Source: Panorpa germanica (Eukaryota > Arthropoda > Insecta > Mecoptera > Panorpidae). From it: DNA of 64,000 nucleotides. Of this stretch, positions 25,884 to 40,620 are shown in pieces; the stretch's first letter is position 1; each line of letters starts with the position of its first letter. Location of the stretch: the NCBI GenBank assembly GCA_963678705.1, contig OY783223.1, forward strand, positions 4,650,001 to 4,714,000. Reading direction: 5' to 3'. The position numbers were made by a program, and so were the translations under genes. The notes beneath the pieces were generated by a model. It searched no databases. It had not been told where the DNA came from and saw nothing but the letters and a program-made list of their open reading frames with translations.

Positions 25884-26623
25884 TGTCGTGTGCGGAGAGC
25901 CTTAGTTAGACTATTGCGGGGTTCCTCGGCACTCGCTGGTTATAGTCTATCAAAATTTAATCCAAAAAATCATATAATCAAGGTTTGAAACACCTGTATT
26001 AAAGAATCGAGAAAGCGAATAACAATGATTGCCGAGTTAACTCGTGGATAATAGGGAATGTGTGCAATGTTGGTGAAAATGGGGAAATGGGGGAGTAAGG
26101 GAAAAGAGGGGGTTACAATACAAGTCTGACATGTGTAGCAGACATGTTTATTGTAATGCATTATTAAAACCTACTTAAATTTAAAAGAAATAACGATAAA
26201 GAAAAGAATTATAATAATGTGAGTATACGTAATAGAAACAGAATAAGTCTGGAATGATATTTAAGATTTAAGAGATGTCAGCAGAGTTTGTAGATTGAAA
26301 TATAGCTTACAAGAGGATTACTGTCTAGCTGTAATTTACTAGCTTTTCGCCCCGCTGCAAAGCAATGTGTATTTAATATAATTGTTTGAATTTATAGTTA
26401 TTTACGATTCTGTTTTATTATCTACACTCTTAAGAAAAACTTTATAAATATTAGAACAGTTCTAAAGCATATTTTAAAACTGAGTATAGAAAAAAAATTA
26501 GATCCCCGTATATTAATTGTCATAACATATACTTCAGACAAAAATTCATCTTAAAAAAAATAATAACTGGTTCGTGATTTTAATACGCATTTGTCTGTTA
26601 AATTTATATTAAAATTATGATCA

Positions 26624-27096
26624 CAATTTTAAATCATTTAAATCTGCAAGCGATTTTCGGATTTTCGGAAAAGTAACTACAATAAAAGATATAAAAGGTT
26701 ATGGGAAAATAATGTGCCTCAGTACCTTATAGAAAAAGACATAAAACACATAAGAAGAACAGCAAGGTTTAGATTGGGAAATGAGGAAAAAGGAAACAGA
26801 TACTGGGAAAAGAGTGAGGAAAGAAAGTGTAGAGTGTGCGGAGCGGAGGACGAAACACTGGAGCACATTAAGTTTGAGTGTAAGGAAAAAATAGCGAGCG
26901 AAAGGAATATTGGCCAGCTATTAAAGGGAGGCAGTGAAGGAATGAGGTGGATGGCGGAAATAGTAAGAAGGAAAGAAAAAACAGGAGAATAAATAAGCTG
27001 AGAATAATGTAAATTTAATTGTAAGTTGAAGTATATGAAATGTATTAAGAATGTAGATTGTAAAGCCGAAAGGCGAACAATAAACAATAAAGAACA
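26624..27096 (+). mobile_element. LINE-C copy with 16-bp target duplication
   Basis: The frame 26714-26992 reads MPQYLIEKDIKHIRRTARFR, then CRVCGAEDETLEHIKFEC, the zinc-knuckle end of a non-LTR ORF2, followed by NIGQLLKGGSEGMRWMAEIV. The 3' UTR ends with a GCCGAAAGGC hairpin (27065-27074) and an AAT/AAC-rich tail. The duplication ATTAAAATTATGATCA is at 26608-26623 and 27097-27112. A 5'-truncated insertion; the frame is intact only for this C-terminal part. Confidence 0.93.
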
Positions 27097-27613
27097 ATTA
27101 AAATTATGATCATTTTTAACTGTGCACTTTCGTGCTTTTAGGATTCCAATATCGAAAATTTTAAGATATACACCTATATTATGTTTCCTTATTTTTGATT
27201 AAAAATGCAAGTAAAAGTTAAGAAATAGTGAGCCATGTTTTTCAATTATTTTACTCAATCAAATCCCTTGTTTTTATTACAAATCTTAAATTAGGCTTGC
27301 AAAGACTATTTATCTAACAAAAAACACATATTAGCCAATTCTACATTATCATTAGTCAGCACTACACTTCAATCAAAGTTAAACTTCAGTTATGGCATAA
27401 CTAACAAATGTAATCAGGGTATCTTGCTCGATTAAGCTACAGTTATGTTCCACTGGAACAAAAATGAAAACTGAGATACAAAAGTATTAATCAAAGTTTA
27501 AAATAAACATCATTTAACTGAGTATTGAAAACTCTTGTGACGTCAAACGCTTTGTCATTTTTGTAAATTGTTATCCCTTTAATTATAAAAGATAAAAAAA
27601 TTACTATTTATGG

Positions 27614-28055
27614 GACTGGTTGCAAACCTTAGCCCTGAATCTGCCCGAACTAAATAAGAATGGAACAGTGTTGTTAGTGAGAGAACGAACGTGTATACGA
27701 GTGAGAGAAAACACACGGTACGAATGAAATTAAAGCGAGCCGTGTTCCGTAACTATATAGAAATATTAACAATAGCATAATAGGGGATTTTATTGTGTCG
27801 TATTTGTTTGTATGTATGTATTTAAATACTTTTCAATAGTAGTCGTGCACATCTCTGTTCATGATGTCATCATCAAAAGCATACAACCAACTATGCCTTG
27901 CGACCGAGAAATAAACTCGCTGCAAACGTGCTCAAAACCAGTTTGAAATCAGTTTAGATACATTCGTGCCTTGTGTTTTCTCTCACTCGTATACACGTTC
28001 GTTCCCTCACTAACAACACAGTTCCATTCTCATTCGGTTCGGGCAGATTCGGGGA
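27614..28055. mobile_element. MITE-F copy 2
   Basis: Left end GACTGGTTGCAAACCTTAGC; the right end carries the complementary CGGTTCGGGCAGATTCGGGG but stops short of the terminal bases. Middle blocks are inverted relative to copy 1. Confidence 0.85.
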
Positions 28056-29000
28056 TATTTGAGGTTTTGAAAAAATAACGTCAGTTTTACTGCCAAAAAA
28101 TAGTTAAAGTTAAAAAAATCCAAGAAAAAAATTGTACAGAACCTATTTTCTCGAAAAAATTTAACTTGTCAAATAAAAATGGAATCAAATAAAAAATAAT
28201 CATACCTTGCTACATCCACGCAATCTGATTGACTTATTTATGTTTACTTCTGTATCATCAGAAAGTGAATTAGGACAGAAACTTTTGGCCCATAATAAAT
28301 AAAAATATGACATAACATTACGAGTGTGTATAAAGCATAATAAACAACATAGAGCCTCTCTACGTATATTAGATTATAATCCATAAAGCTTTTTAGTTGT
28401 AGAAGTGCACTCAATATATCCACCACCTCCCCTCACTCTAAAAACCCACCCCACCCGACGATTACCTCTTAAGTACTGGTGGGGGTAGGATAAGAGATTG
28501 TACGGAATTGTTGGCAAACAGATTACCTCCTAATGTTAGAAAGAGACAACAATACTTGTGTATACAGCTTCACTACTTACTTAGGTGTATGAACGACGCT
28601 TCGTTGAAAATGAATTTATTTTAACCTATTATCCCTGGTTAATATATTTTACTTAGTGGTTTTATTATTTAAAATGCGCGTTTAGTTGTTTAGATATTAA
28701 ATTTTGATTTTTATTAGGTCACACTAGCTCTATGATAGTCAACTCTTTATTTATAGTAAGTAATAGAAATAGCAGGTATTAGGAATAATAATTAGATTTA
28801 TTTGTTTAGGGTTAGATTTTATTTGTTCTCTGAAACTATTGTTTTTAAATAAGGAAAATTACCTTGAATTTGATATAAAAGATTGAGAATCGATACCTTC
28901 ATTAACACACAAGACAAAATATCGAAAGTGAAGTACCACAGATTTAAGAAATAGACTAATAAAATTGAAATTTGAATTGTTTCATTCCCTAGTAACTGTG

Positions 29001-29312
29001 CTATGTACTTATTGTGTGTTTATCGAATATAACAAATATCAGAATGGAATTGGGCTTGGTCAACTGCGTGATGGCAAAACTGATATGGTGAAAATGTGAT
29101 CGAAGGACTGGATTGTGAAAAACATCGTTGTTAACGACAAGGTACACTGTGAAAAAACCAAATACCCGGCGATGGCATGTTTTACTTCGGCATCTAATGG
29201 TAATCGTCCACAATTCAGCACGGAAAGCACTCAACGCATTAAATAAAATTAACACAAGCGTTGCTTTTTGAACCAAGCCACACTGAAACACGGTTAGTGA
29301 CTGCCAGAACAC
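29001..29312 (-). CDS. Putative short ORF with signal-peptide-like start, unrecognised
   Basis: I do not recognise this 103-codon frame. It starts MFWQSLTVFQCGLVQKATLV, continues LILFNALSAFRA and then ELWTITIRCRSKTCHRR. The first 33 residues look like a signal peptide with possible cleavage after FRA. On the same strand, 56 bp upstream, lies a consensus TATAAAAG (29368-29375). Base composition is more balanced than the surroundings. It lies in the sense orientation inside the 21-kb GluRI intron. It could be a nested small secreted-protein gene, a first exon, a transposon remnant or chance. Confidence 0.25.
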   Translation of the reverse strand: MFWQSLTVFQCGLVQKATLVLILFNALSAFRAELWTITIRCRSKTCHRRVFGFFTVYLVVNNDVFHNPVLRSHFHHISFAITQLTKPNSILIFVIFDKHTIST

Positions 29313-29367
29313 ATTTATACGAGTAAAAATAACGATACCGCTTGCAGACGACTTCCACCTTCGCTTA

Positions 29368-29375
29368 CTTTTATA
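29368..29375 (-). promoter_or_regulatory. Possible TATA box
   Basis: TATAAAAG on the minus strand, 56 bp upstream of the ATG at 29310-29312. Its meaning depends on whether the short ORF is expressed. Confidence 0.25.
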
Positions 29376-31564
29376 TTACATATCATTCATTAAATCCAAT
29401 GTAGGGTATGAGGCAAATCAAAACCAGTGTTGGACACAAATAAGTAGCAACAAATTAAGATTGATTATGAAAAAAGGGGAAACTTCTTATCAGAGCAAAA
29501 GAAAATTTGAAAAAGCTATCTTCAGACTGCGAACAAGATATACGAGGTTGACGCATCAACACTTAATGAATAAAACAACAGCTCCGCGGTGTAACAACGG
29601 TCAACGGTAACAACCTATCATCTACTAATAACCTGCCCACAATATCAAACCAAACGAACAAAACACAGCATCAGTGGTGAACTAAAGGACATGCTTTCAG
29701 ACAATTAAAAAAGTGCTCGAATTCCTAACTGATATAAACTTAATAAATCAAATTTAACTAAAATAAAATAACTTTAGATGAACATGACCTTGATGTTGAA
29801 ATTACCTCAAATTAAAAAAAAATCAATGTTTTAACACAACGAACTACGGACATTTACCGTAAAAAAGACCGAAAGCTTATGATAGTCTATGAGTAATAGC
29901 ATGTCAGCAGTGCCATTACGCAGCTTGCTATTTTAACATAGTAAAGATTTGGTATCGTGTCATATAAAACAAATACCCTATACATCCATATAAGTTGTAT
30001 CAGGGTGTTTTATATAAGATGATACTAAATTTGACACTCTTATTAATAGACAAAGTACGAGTAATATTATAAGTAAATTATAAGTAAACATAGAAAAAAG
30101 TCCAAACGAAATAAAAATGTGAAGAAAATTCCATAAAATACAAGTTTCGAAACAGGTGATTATATTTGACAGTGTATATACCCTATATAAAACAAAATAA
30201 TTTATTATGTTGTGAATTTCACCTCTGCCATACGTTCTGTAATTATTAGCACATTTTTCGAGATAACACCTTTATAATGTACAACATCAATTTACACGTT
30301 AACGGTTTTATTTTTATAGCATGTGTTAATTACAGTGTATCCAGTAATAAATATCATCGTATGAACAATACTGGTATCAAATGTTTATAACTTTTTCATA
30401 TATGCATTATTTTTCATAAATACTTTTTTTTTATTTTATCTTTTTCATCCCCATACAGTGATTTAATTTAAAATAGAAATACAATATATAATTCATGCTA
30501 TTATAAAATAAGCAAAATTTATATATTTTTAAATTCTCACGAGACCGATAAGTTTATCACGGGATTCGTTTGCGCTTGTTTTATACGCTGTGTGTAGTCA
30601 ATTCAGAGTTTAACAACCATTTGCGCATGTGTTGCACAAGTTTTATTCAGAGAACAATCTATAAAACTATATCATTGTCTCCCACACCGGTATTGCACTA
30701 AATGAACAAGTTGATAATTATGCAAAAGAAACAATTCATTCAAACATGTTCGCAGACTTAAAGAACACAATTAAAAATGTAACAAATTGTTCATGGCAGG
30801 AAGAATAGAACGAAGAAACTGATAACAAATTAAGGGAAGTGAAGACATCTATTTATAAACAAGAGTACCGGCAGGAAGTAGTAATATGATAGGTTATACA
30901 AATCTTACTCATGCCTGTATGTGAACATACTAAGAATAAAGAATATTATTAAAAATGTTAGAAAAAGGAAAGTGAGATCAAAAACGACATCTGTTTAATA
31001 AAATATATTAATAACTTGTAAAATAGAAAGGAAATCTGGATTTTCAGTCAGTCAAATAATGGTACAGTGGAGACAGGTCTATCTATATATACATAAAATC
31101 ATTAATCCTTGACAGTAACTTTTTAAATGTAACACGATTTTTTGTCATTAATTAAACAACTTTGTAATTCTTAGACAAGACATTTTACAAATGTCTTTTA
31201 ATATAGATTATTCATTATTATACATATTTTAAAATATGAATTCTTGTCTATGAAGAACCGTTATGAATTTGTCCCTGTCTTTATTTTGTGTACAGAAGAT
31301 TAATTTATTATTCAAAATACGTCAAAAACTTTTAGAAGTTTGTTCTTTTAACTTTATAGGGAGCGGGCGGGGTGGAGGCGTGTGGGGGTTGCTTCTATCT
31401 TTAAAGGTTATTTTTTTGTTTATAAACAAGAAAATCTTAGTTTTCTGTTCAATTACGGAGAGTTCATTATTACAGGCAATTTAAAAAGATAATGAAATAT
31501 AATATAGGTCCCCGAGAACGCGGTTATTCTATAACGCTTATCATGAAATCATACTTAGAACCTT

Positions 31565-32151
31565 GTGGCTTGTGTCATCATTCTTTAGTGGTCGATTTTT
31601 CAGTTGTTGATTGAAATTGATGTTAATAAATGTGTATTGGCGTGTCTATTTGTTTGAATTGTAGTTTTAGCGCTAGAAATGGTGGGCCATATTTGTATGA
31701 CGTGAAATGCATTTTAACGTCAGTTATTTGTTGAGTAGGTCAGTGCTGTGGTAATGTTTTGTAGCTGTTGGTTGTCAAATAATGAAGTCAAGTCAAAGAA
31801 TAATAAGTTTTTATTTTATTTAACCCTGTTACGACGGACATAATAACGAAATTTTATTGTTCCTTGAAATAGCTGTAAATAATATTTGATATATAAATAC
31901 ATATAGCAGAGATTTATGAGCTGTAAGATAGGTAACCGTAGACAAGGATTGTGATACTACATACACTTGGAGTTTGTACAACGTTGAATCCCTTTAATAA
32001 TTAAAGAGACAAAATGACTTTTTTAATTGGTAATATCTCTTAACATATAAGGAGTTATTAAAAAATGATTGAACATTTGAGGTTCTAGTAACCCACTTTA
32101 TCAATATATAGTACACTTTTATAGAAATTAAGACATAGGACACAAGCCCAT
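31565..32151 (+). mobile_element. MITE-E copy C
   Basis: GTGGCTTGTGTCATCATTC at the left, ATAGGACACAAGCCCAT at the right. Compared with copy A it lacks about 48 bp after GCGTGTCTATTT. Confidence 0.85.
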
Positions 32152-33597
32152 TAGCAGAGTGCGTGTACAGTGCGTGTATATTATAGAATTACAGCCGTGC
32201 AGCCTAAGTCTAAGACAAATGCGTCTAAAGCATTTACTCGCAACTCGATTTAAGCGTTAAACCTTTAAAATATAAGCATTTTAATTATAAAAAAGTCTTA
32301 CCAGTAACGTTTAAAGAAGTATCAGTTATGTAAATGCTACATTTAACTTCATTAAATATTTCTTTTTCGAAATTCAGAAACACAATATTAGTCTTAATAA
32401 CTAATTTGAAGTTCATTTAGTTATAAGCTACTTTATTTCATTTCAATATCAGCACAATGCATAGTAGTATTGCTACCCTGAACGTTCTCAGTGTTACTAC
32501 TGAATGCATACGAGGTCTAACACGTACGATGATGTGTAGAAAAGGAGATATACTTCTAGCATTACGAAAATCTTACTGTAAACTACATTGTTGATAGAAA
32601 AATGCGTATTAAAATTAAACAACCGGTTATTAAGTTTTGTTAAAATACATTTTGTTCTGGATTTGTTAAAGAATTCTTTGAAAATATGGTTTAGAATCTG
32701 TTTTAAAATTTATACAGTTTTTTTGAGAGAGTATGGGTGTTATAAAGTTATGAAAGTGTGTGTGTGTGTTAAATAAATAATTTAAATAAATTTAAGCCCC
32801 ATTCCGACTCACTGTTTTTAGTTTTAATTTAAGGTTTTAACCTTAAATATAATTTTGAATTTGTAAAATCATGCGCCATGCGTCAGAAATATACATTACT
32901 TTGTAATAATTACTATCTCCAATAAATATAAATTATTGTATTTAGCTGAAATTTACATTTTAGGTTAAACCCTTAATTAACACTAAAACTTGAGTATTTT
33001 ATTATTCATGACATAATAATAATAATAATAGCAATAAATATACGATTGTCAAAAGACAAGCCTTTTTCCGACGCTAACTTTCGAGTTGTTTCATATCTGC
33101 GGTACAGCTCATGTGATGTACGAATATGCATGTATCCTAGTATAATCCAGAAAAACTCGCAACTCGACCGTGAACTCGTAAAGTATGAACTTGCAACTGT
33201 TTTTAGCTAATATATTTTACACTGTACAGGAAAACCAACATGAACAATTATATTCACTTAGCTGACATATTGAAAACTCCACGCAAATCTATTACCGTCT
33301 TTTCTATTCTAGAATTTGTTCATTTTCGAAGGTCTTAAAGCATTAATCTTTTAACTCCCTAACACCGCATTTTGGCCATATTTGACAAAGATGAATAACC
33401 GTGAAAAACCTCAGTATAATAACACAGTGGCAGACAAGCTGTGTTTCCGTATCTAATTTAAGCAACAAACAACCGAGAACGTGAGACAAACAGTAGTTTG
33501 TTTATATTGCCGCTAGATGTCAATGGTACGACGTACAATATCGTCGTTGATATTTACATAGCAGCGTGGCTCTTGTCACCGTCTAAGGATCAAAGGA

Positions 33598-33780
33598 TTA
33601 CGACCCTATGTGGTAGAAGAAAAGGGCTAAAGGGAGACGTTGAGAATGGGAAATCAAGAAGCAACCCTTGAAACCTATTCTCATGCCCGTTTCAACGACT
33701 GGTATTTGTCTAGTCTCAATTGGAGTATGATTATTTGCAGAAGGGGTTCTAACAGAAGACCTTGCTTTTCTGGTACTCAT
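33598..33780 (-). CDS. Short open frame, unrecognised
   Basis: A 60-codon frame starting MSTRKARSSVRTPSANNHTP and continuing IETRQIPVVETGMRIGFKG. The region 33440-33790 has a more even base composition than its surroundings. I recognise no domain. It may be the start of a retroelement gag-like ORF, a degraded exon or chance. Confidence 0.15.
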   Translation of the reverse strand: MSTRKARSSVRTPSANNHTPIETRQIPVVETGMRIGFKGCFLISHSQRLPLALFFYHIGS

Positions 33781-33905
33781 TTGGAATGGTCTTTAAATAA
33801 AGTTTGACTTTTCGAAGTCGTATTTAATGATTTAAAACTGTTGACATCTTCATTGTAAAGATGTCAACTACGCAGTAGAAATAGTAGGCAAGTATTACGT
33901 CTTAA

Positions 33906-34292
33906 GGAGGTACAGGACGTAAACGTAAATGATGAAAACGTTGTGAAATTTAGAGGGTCGATACAAATAGTTAAAATACATGCTATCTCAACATTTTAGA
34001 GACCTAGGGTTCATAGTTTTCTTTTTATACATGATTAAAAATAGTCATTTTTCATACAAATCATAATTTTTAGCTCAAATTCACCACATAATATAACTTT
34101 TAACTATAAAAAAATGGTGACACGGCTTTCAAAAACTAGGTGTATATAAAATAATCTTTTCCTTAACTATTGCAAAAAGAAAATTATCAAAAGGATACCT
34201 ATATACGAAAATATTTAAATAAAACCTTTAAGAAACAGTAAATGTAGGTTATTAACCGGCAACGTTGCATTGACGGTACGTCCTGTACCTCC
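33906..34292 (+). mobile_element. TTAA MITE copy 2 (387 bp, internally deleted)
   Basis: The same ends as copy 1, with TTAA at 33902-33905 and 34293-34296. It lacks the segment of about 330 bp between CGTTGCA and TTGCATTGA; the missing block is bounded by TTGCA in copy 1. Confidence 0.92.
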
Positions 34293-34493
34293 TTAATAAT
34301 GCAAATTCCTTCTTAAAACGTTTATTCCCGTATATCCCAACTATGATAGTGTGGATTTACAATGCATTTAAGACATCTTGATCTAAGTAACCGAAACCTT
34401 ATTTATTTTTTAATTATTTAATCGAACTTATTGAGTGATATGATATGATAGAATGCCACATTATCAAAAATAAATAAAATATATAATAAAATT

Positions 34494-34553
34494 CCCACTT
34501 CTGACTTCTCACTTCTGACTTCCCACTTCTGAATTGCCACTTCTGACTTCTGT
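34494..34553. repeat. Minisatellite, unit about 14 bp
   Basis: Four to five variants of CCACTTCTGACTTC in tandem. The minus-strand frames across it are by-products. Confidence 0.9.
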
Positions 34554-34672
34554 TTAACACATTTATATGTACAATACTCCAAAGTCCAATTTTGCACAAA
34601 TATCAACGCCAAAAAATACCAAAAAACTTTTTCTAAACCGAAAACAATTTCAAAGTAGATAAAAACAAATTA

Positions 34673-36847
<2,175 letters not shown>

Positions 36848-37187
36848 AGTTGATTCCTAATTCCTTCGCAAGTAGATCAGCTAGGTCCTTGCAGTATCCT
36901 TCGAATCGTTCGTTGCCTTCCAAATGTTCTCCAGGTTCTGCAGTCCTCATCATGATGTAAGGTTCTTCGATAATGGTGGTAACAATGTAGGTCCTATTTT
37001 TCTCTATACTGTGAGGACGCAGTCGGACATATTTAGCTGCGACTGGAGTGAACCCAGTTTGGTCCGTCCATTCGGCAACTTTTACCATGGCACTGTTTAC
37101 CGTCATTTCGACAACGTGGAGAGTGTAATTTTGGCGACGGCCATCTTCGTTGAATCTTATTTCACCTGTTAGACCTTCAACTTCAAC
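36848..37187 (-). CDS. GluRIA/GluRIB-like: GluRI exon: linker and first part of ligand-binding S1
   Basis: A 340-nt exon starting VEVEGLTGEIRFNEDGRRQN and ending with LAKELGIN plus one base. The acceptor is tttcag before 37187; the donor is AACT|GTGAGT after 36848 (phase 1). It crosses from the last strand of the amino-terminal domain into the S1 half of the glutamate-binding clamshell. The motif TIIEEPYIMMR matches the S1 start, and FEGYCKDLADLLAKELG is the first S1 helix. Sequons NYT and NRT are present. With the next exon the junction codon becomes tyrosine, giving [13 protein letters not shown], which matches insect AMPA receptors and confirms the phase. Confidence 0.95.
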
Positions 37188-37356
37188 CTGAAATAAAAAG
37201 AAATCATCTTGAAAAAGTTGGACGAAGTGGAAAAATAGAAATCTTAGAATAAGAGTCGGTTGTTGAACTTATAGTTGCCGCAAATGTTCGTTAACATAGT
37301 CAGTTAAAGGAAAATTGAAGTATTTTAATTTAGTTACAATTAAATAGGTTCAAGTA

Positions 37357-37542
37357 CCCAGCAAACAATTTGGCGAAGTGTCCTGTTTTGTGACGTTTCT
37401 ATCGCATCAACTTTATCTTCATTTGTATTCCGACAGGTGGAGTGGTTTCGCTATTTGTAGTGAGAAACTGAACTCTTTCATGACAAAAACATCATACGCA
37501 TCTTCAATATGGTGGCAAAGTAACTCCAAAATGTTTACTGGG
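37357..37542 (+). mobile_element. MITE-G copy 2 (186 bp)
   Basis: Inverted ends CCCAGCAAACAATTTGG and CCAAAATGTTTACTGGG, flanked by TA at 37355-37356 and 37543-37544. A TA duplication suggests a Tc1/mariner-type origin. Confidence 0.85.
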
Positions 37543-37819
37543 TACAGATGACTACGGCTAGTATACTCGATATAATACTAGTCCATCAAAAGGGGTCTTT
37601 CAAAAAGAGATGTCATTTTCAATATACAGGAGAATGCAATATTTTCGTGAGAATTGGTGTTATGTTCATTATAATCCAAAGTACAAACTCTGAAGTTAGC
37701 TGGAAGTAGTGGTATGTAGAATCATGAAGTCATACAAGATTTGCGTATACCTATTTATTTAAAAGAGAACCACAATCTATTTGTGAACAATGCAATAGCC
37801 CACTAATAGTAAATCATAT

Positions 37820-38300
37820 AAGGATTTGCGAGAGAAACATACTACAATACTTAAGAGAAAAAGACATAAACAACCTGAGAAGGATTGCCAGATTTAGATT
37901 GGGAAACGAGGAGAAAGAAAACAGATACTATGCAAAGAGCGAGTAAAGAATGGCAGGGTGTGCGGAACGGAGATAGAAACATTGAGCACATTAAGTTTTC
38001 ATGTGAGAAAAAGGTATTAAGCAAAAAGAATATTGGGTAGTTATTAAAGAGAGGCAGTGAAGGGAAGAAGTTGATGGCGGAGATAGAGAAAAGGAGCGAG
38101 GAAAGAGAAGGAATGGCAGAGTAGAAACAGGAGCGAGAGTAGCAGTAGCAGTTTTGTTTTTATTTTTATAAGGATAATTTTATATATATTTCGTTTGGAA
38201 GGAGTGAGAATGTTTAGATTTAATATGGATCAAAATTGAATTAAGCACAATAACATGTAAATAAATGAGTTAAGGCTTAAATAAAAAATATAAAAAATAA
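37820..38300 (+). mobile_element. LINE-C copy inserted in LINE-D
   Basis: The translation includes LREKDINNLRRIARFRLGNE and a decayed VCGTEIETLSTLSFHVRK-type knuckle. The duplication AATAGTAAATCATAT is at 37805-37819 and 38301-38315. To the left the LINE-D frame reads ICEQCNSPLIVNHI; to the right it resumes with LPEDYKQIFESGESLKDLID. Confidence 0.85.
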
Positions 38301-38315
38301 AATAGTAAATCATAT

Positions 38316-38480
38316 GTTCCAAGAAAATATCACAAACAAAAATCTGTAATATTCCTGAAGACTATAAGCAGATATTTGAAAGCGGAGAAAGTCTGAAAGA
38401 CCTGATTGATTTTATCAATAAATCTAATTTAATCTCCTTAATTTTAATATCCATCCTCGTATTTATAGATTATAAATTAT
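38316..38480 (+). pseudogene. LINE-D ORF2 C-terminus (right part)
   Basis: Reads LPEDYKQIFESGESLKDLID then FINKSNLI. It continues the part at about 37760-37819 across the LINE-C insertion. Confidence 0.75.
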
Positions 38481-39639
38481 GTATTACAAATGTTTATAAA
38501 TGTATATATTGTTTTAAGTGCTAATAACTGAAGAGATTAGTAATGGAACACAAGCTAATGTGCAAAATTGGAAATGATAACTCTTGTTCAAATACCCTTT
38601 ATAAGTATTTGTATCTCTTAGTTTATTTATTCCATGAAAATCTTCTATGAGAAGAGGAGTTCTTTGTAAATCGAGCTTTACATCTAGTTCTTCATATAAA
38701 CACACCTTTAAACTTAATAAAACTTTTTACATATTGATCTCCACTCTGTCTAACGTATGTACAATCTGTGAACTACCACCGCACCATATTGGTACAGATC
38801 TCCACACGCGATACTCTCAGGGTACAACGCACAAGATGTGAAGCGATACGATCGACATCTCCAGTCGAGAATTTCAAGTCTACATCACATCATTTTATGT
38901 AAAAGTAACAAAGTGTGATAGATATATCTCCATTACTTCGCCAAGACCCACGTTTACCCAATCCGTATTTAATGAGTGGGGTTGGTTAGGTTTGCAAGGG
39001 TGAGTAGGAGGTTGTTTGCTTTTCCAAAAGGAAAATCCCAGCAATTTATTCCAAGACAGCCTGCTGAGAGATGACTTACAAACTTTGGCTTTTGAAAGTT
39101 TCAACCGAATGACATCTTTATATAGAAAATGGTCCATCTAAATTGACCCAGAAAATGGTTATTTGAGGGTTGTATAATGACAAAAGAGAAAACGAGGGTT
39201 GGTTGGGAGGGGGGGGGGTGTAGTAAGGATATTCGAATGGAATGGTTGATTTATATTCACCGGATTGATTTAAAAATCCTTTGCTATGAATTCTCAATTT
39301 CTATTATACTTCTTGGATACATTCTTGGTACAATACAGTTGCTTGTCAATTGATGCAAGTGTTAGGAGGATTTGGAATGTTGCGAGAGGAATGGAAAGTA
39401 ATCCTGATATTCCTGATCCTTGTATTTTCTATAGGAAGACGTCCTGAATTCAATTGTGTTCCGTAAGACACATTTAACCCAACAGAATCATTGTAATGCT
39501 TACTTCTTTACATTTTATTTATATACAATATGTACATAACATTGCAAATATTTTAGGTTATGAAATAAAGTTCAAGAATTCTGAGATTTCTTTTCATAAA
39601 AACATTTTAGTGAATTTAAAAATCACTAAGGCCAAATTA

Positions 39640-39780
39640 GGGCATATAGCCTTATGAAGGATGAGTGGGAAGAAGGAAAAGAAATTAGCACATTAAGAAA
39701 AGATGTCCTAAATCCAATCTGTGAATAATGTCAGTACAGCATGACAATACAGCATATCATTCTTTAAGGTTTCAACTTTT
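39640..39780 (+). pseudogene. LINE-D fragment
   Basis: Reads MKDEWEEGKEISTLRKDVLN and PICE-stop-CQYSMTIQHIIL, corresponding to the knuckle region of LINE-D. Confidence 0.6.
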
Positions 39781-40252
39781 TTTTTTCATTTTTTTAATTT
39801 ATTTATATTAATGTAGAACATATTAAGTTTATTGTGCAAAAATTTGAAATCGATTGGAGTAAAACTGTCGGAGATATAGAGTTTTAAGTCTTCATCTCTC
39901 TAATTAGTTTCGTCTTTCTTTGAAACTTTTAAAAGCGTTTTTTTCACACATAGCTTTTTCAGAGTTGATGTCCTCTCTAGCTCAAAATCTACTGCACTGA
40001 TCCTTTTGAAATTTTGTACATTCTCTCTTTACATAAATGCCGAGGTCGCGCTATCGAGTTTTCTATCTTTTTTTAATTTTAAAGTATTTTAAAATAACAA
40101 AGTTTCTCATTTTTATCATGAAAAATCGATATTTTTAGTTCTAAGTGCTGTAAAAAATTGAAAAATCAATAAAATAAAAAAAACTCGACAGCGTTACCTG
40201 ATAACTTCTCAACTTATGAAATCATTTTGGTTTTTTTATTTTAAATAATCCA

Positions 40253-40620
40253 GTGATAAGTTATGAGGAAAACCGCAATCACTATTTTTATTGTGACGTT
40301 TGCGGAGATTCGCTGTCAATGCTTCATTTCTTGATATTTATTTATGAAAATTTCACAAAGTATTCTTTAAATGTTATTTTATCATGTAGTAATTATAAAA
40401 GTAATTATATACTAACTGTGTCAACAAAAAACATTATCGATATGCTTCTGACCTTTAATTTTCCTGAAGACTACAAACAGATATTTGAAAGCGAAGAAGG
40501 TGTGAAATATCTGATGGACTTTATCAATAAATCTAATTAAATCTACGTAATTTAAATAGACAAACTCGTATTTATAAATGTAAATTATATATTACAATAG
40601 CATATTGTGTTTTTAGTGGT
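40253..40620 (+). pseudogene. LINE-D ORF2 C-terminus, longest frame
   Basis: A 95-codon frame with HYFYCDVCGDSLSMLHFLIF (C-x2-C...H knuckle) and FPEDYKQIFESEEGVKYLMD then FINKSN. Corresponds to the LINE-D copies at 6750 and 38316. Confidence 0.75.

Noticed and set aside
38895..39137. Minus-strand open frame of 80 codons
   Set aside because: No recognisable domain, no splice or promoter support; kept only as unassigned intronic sequence.
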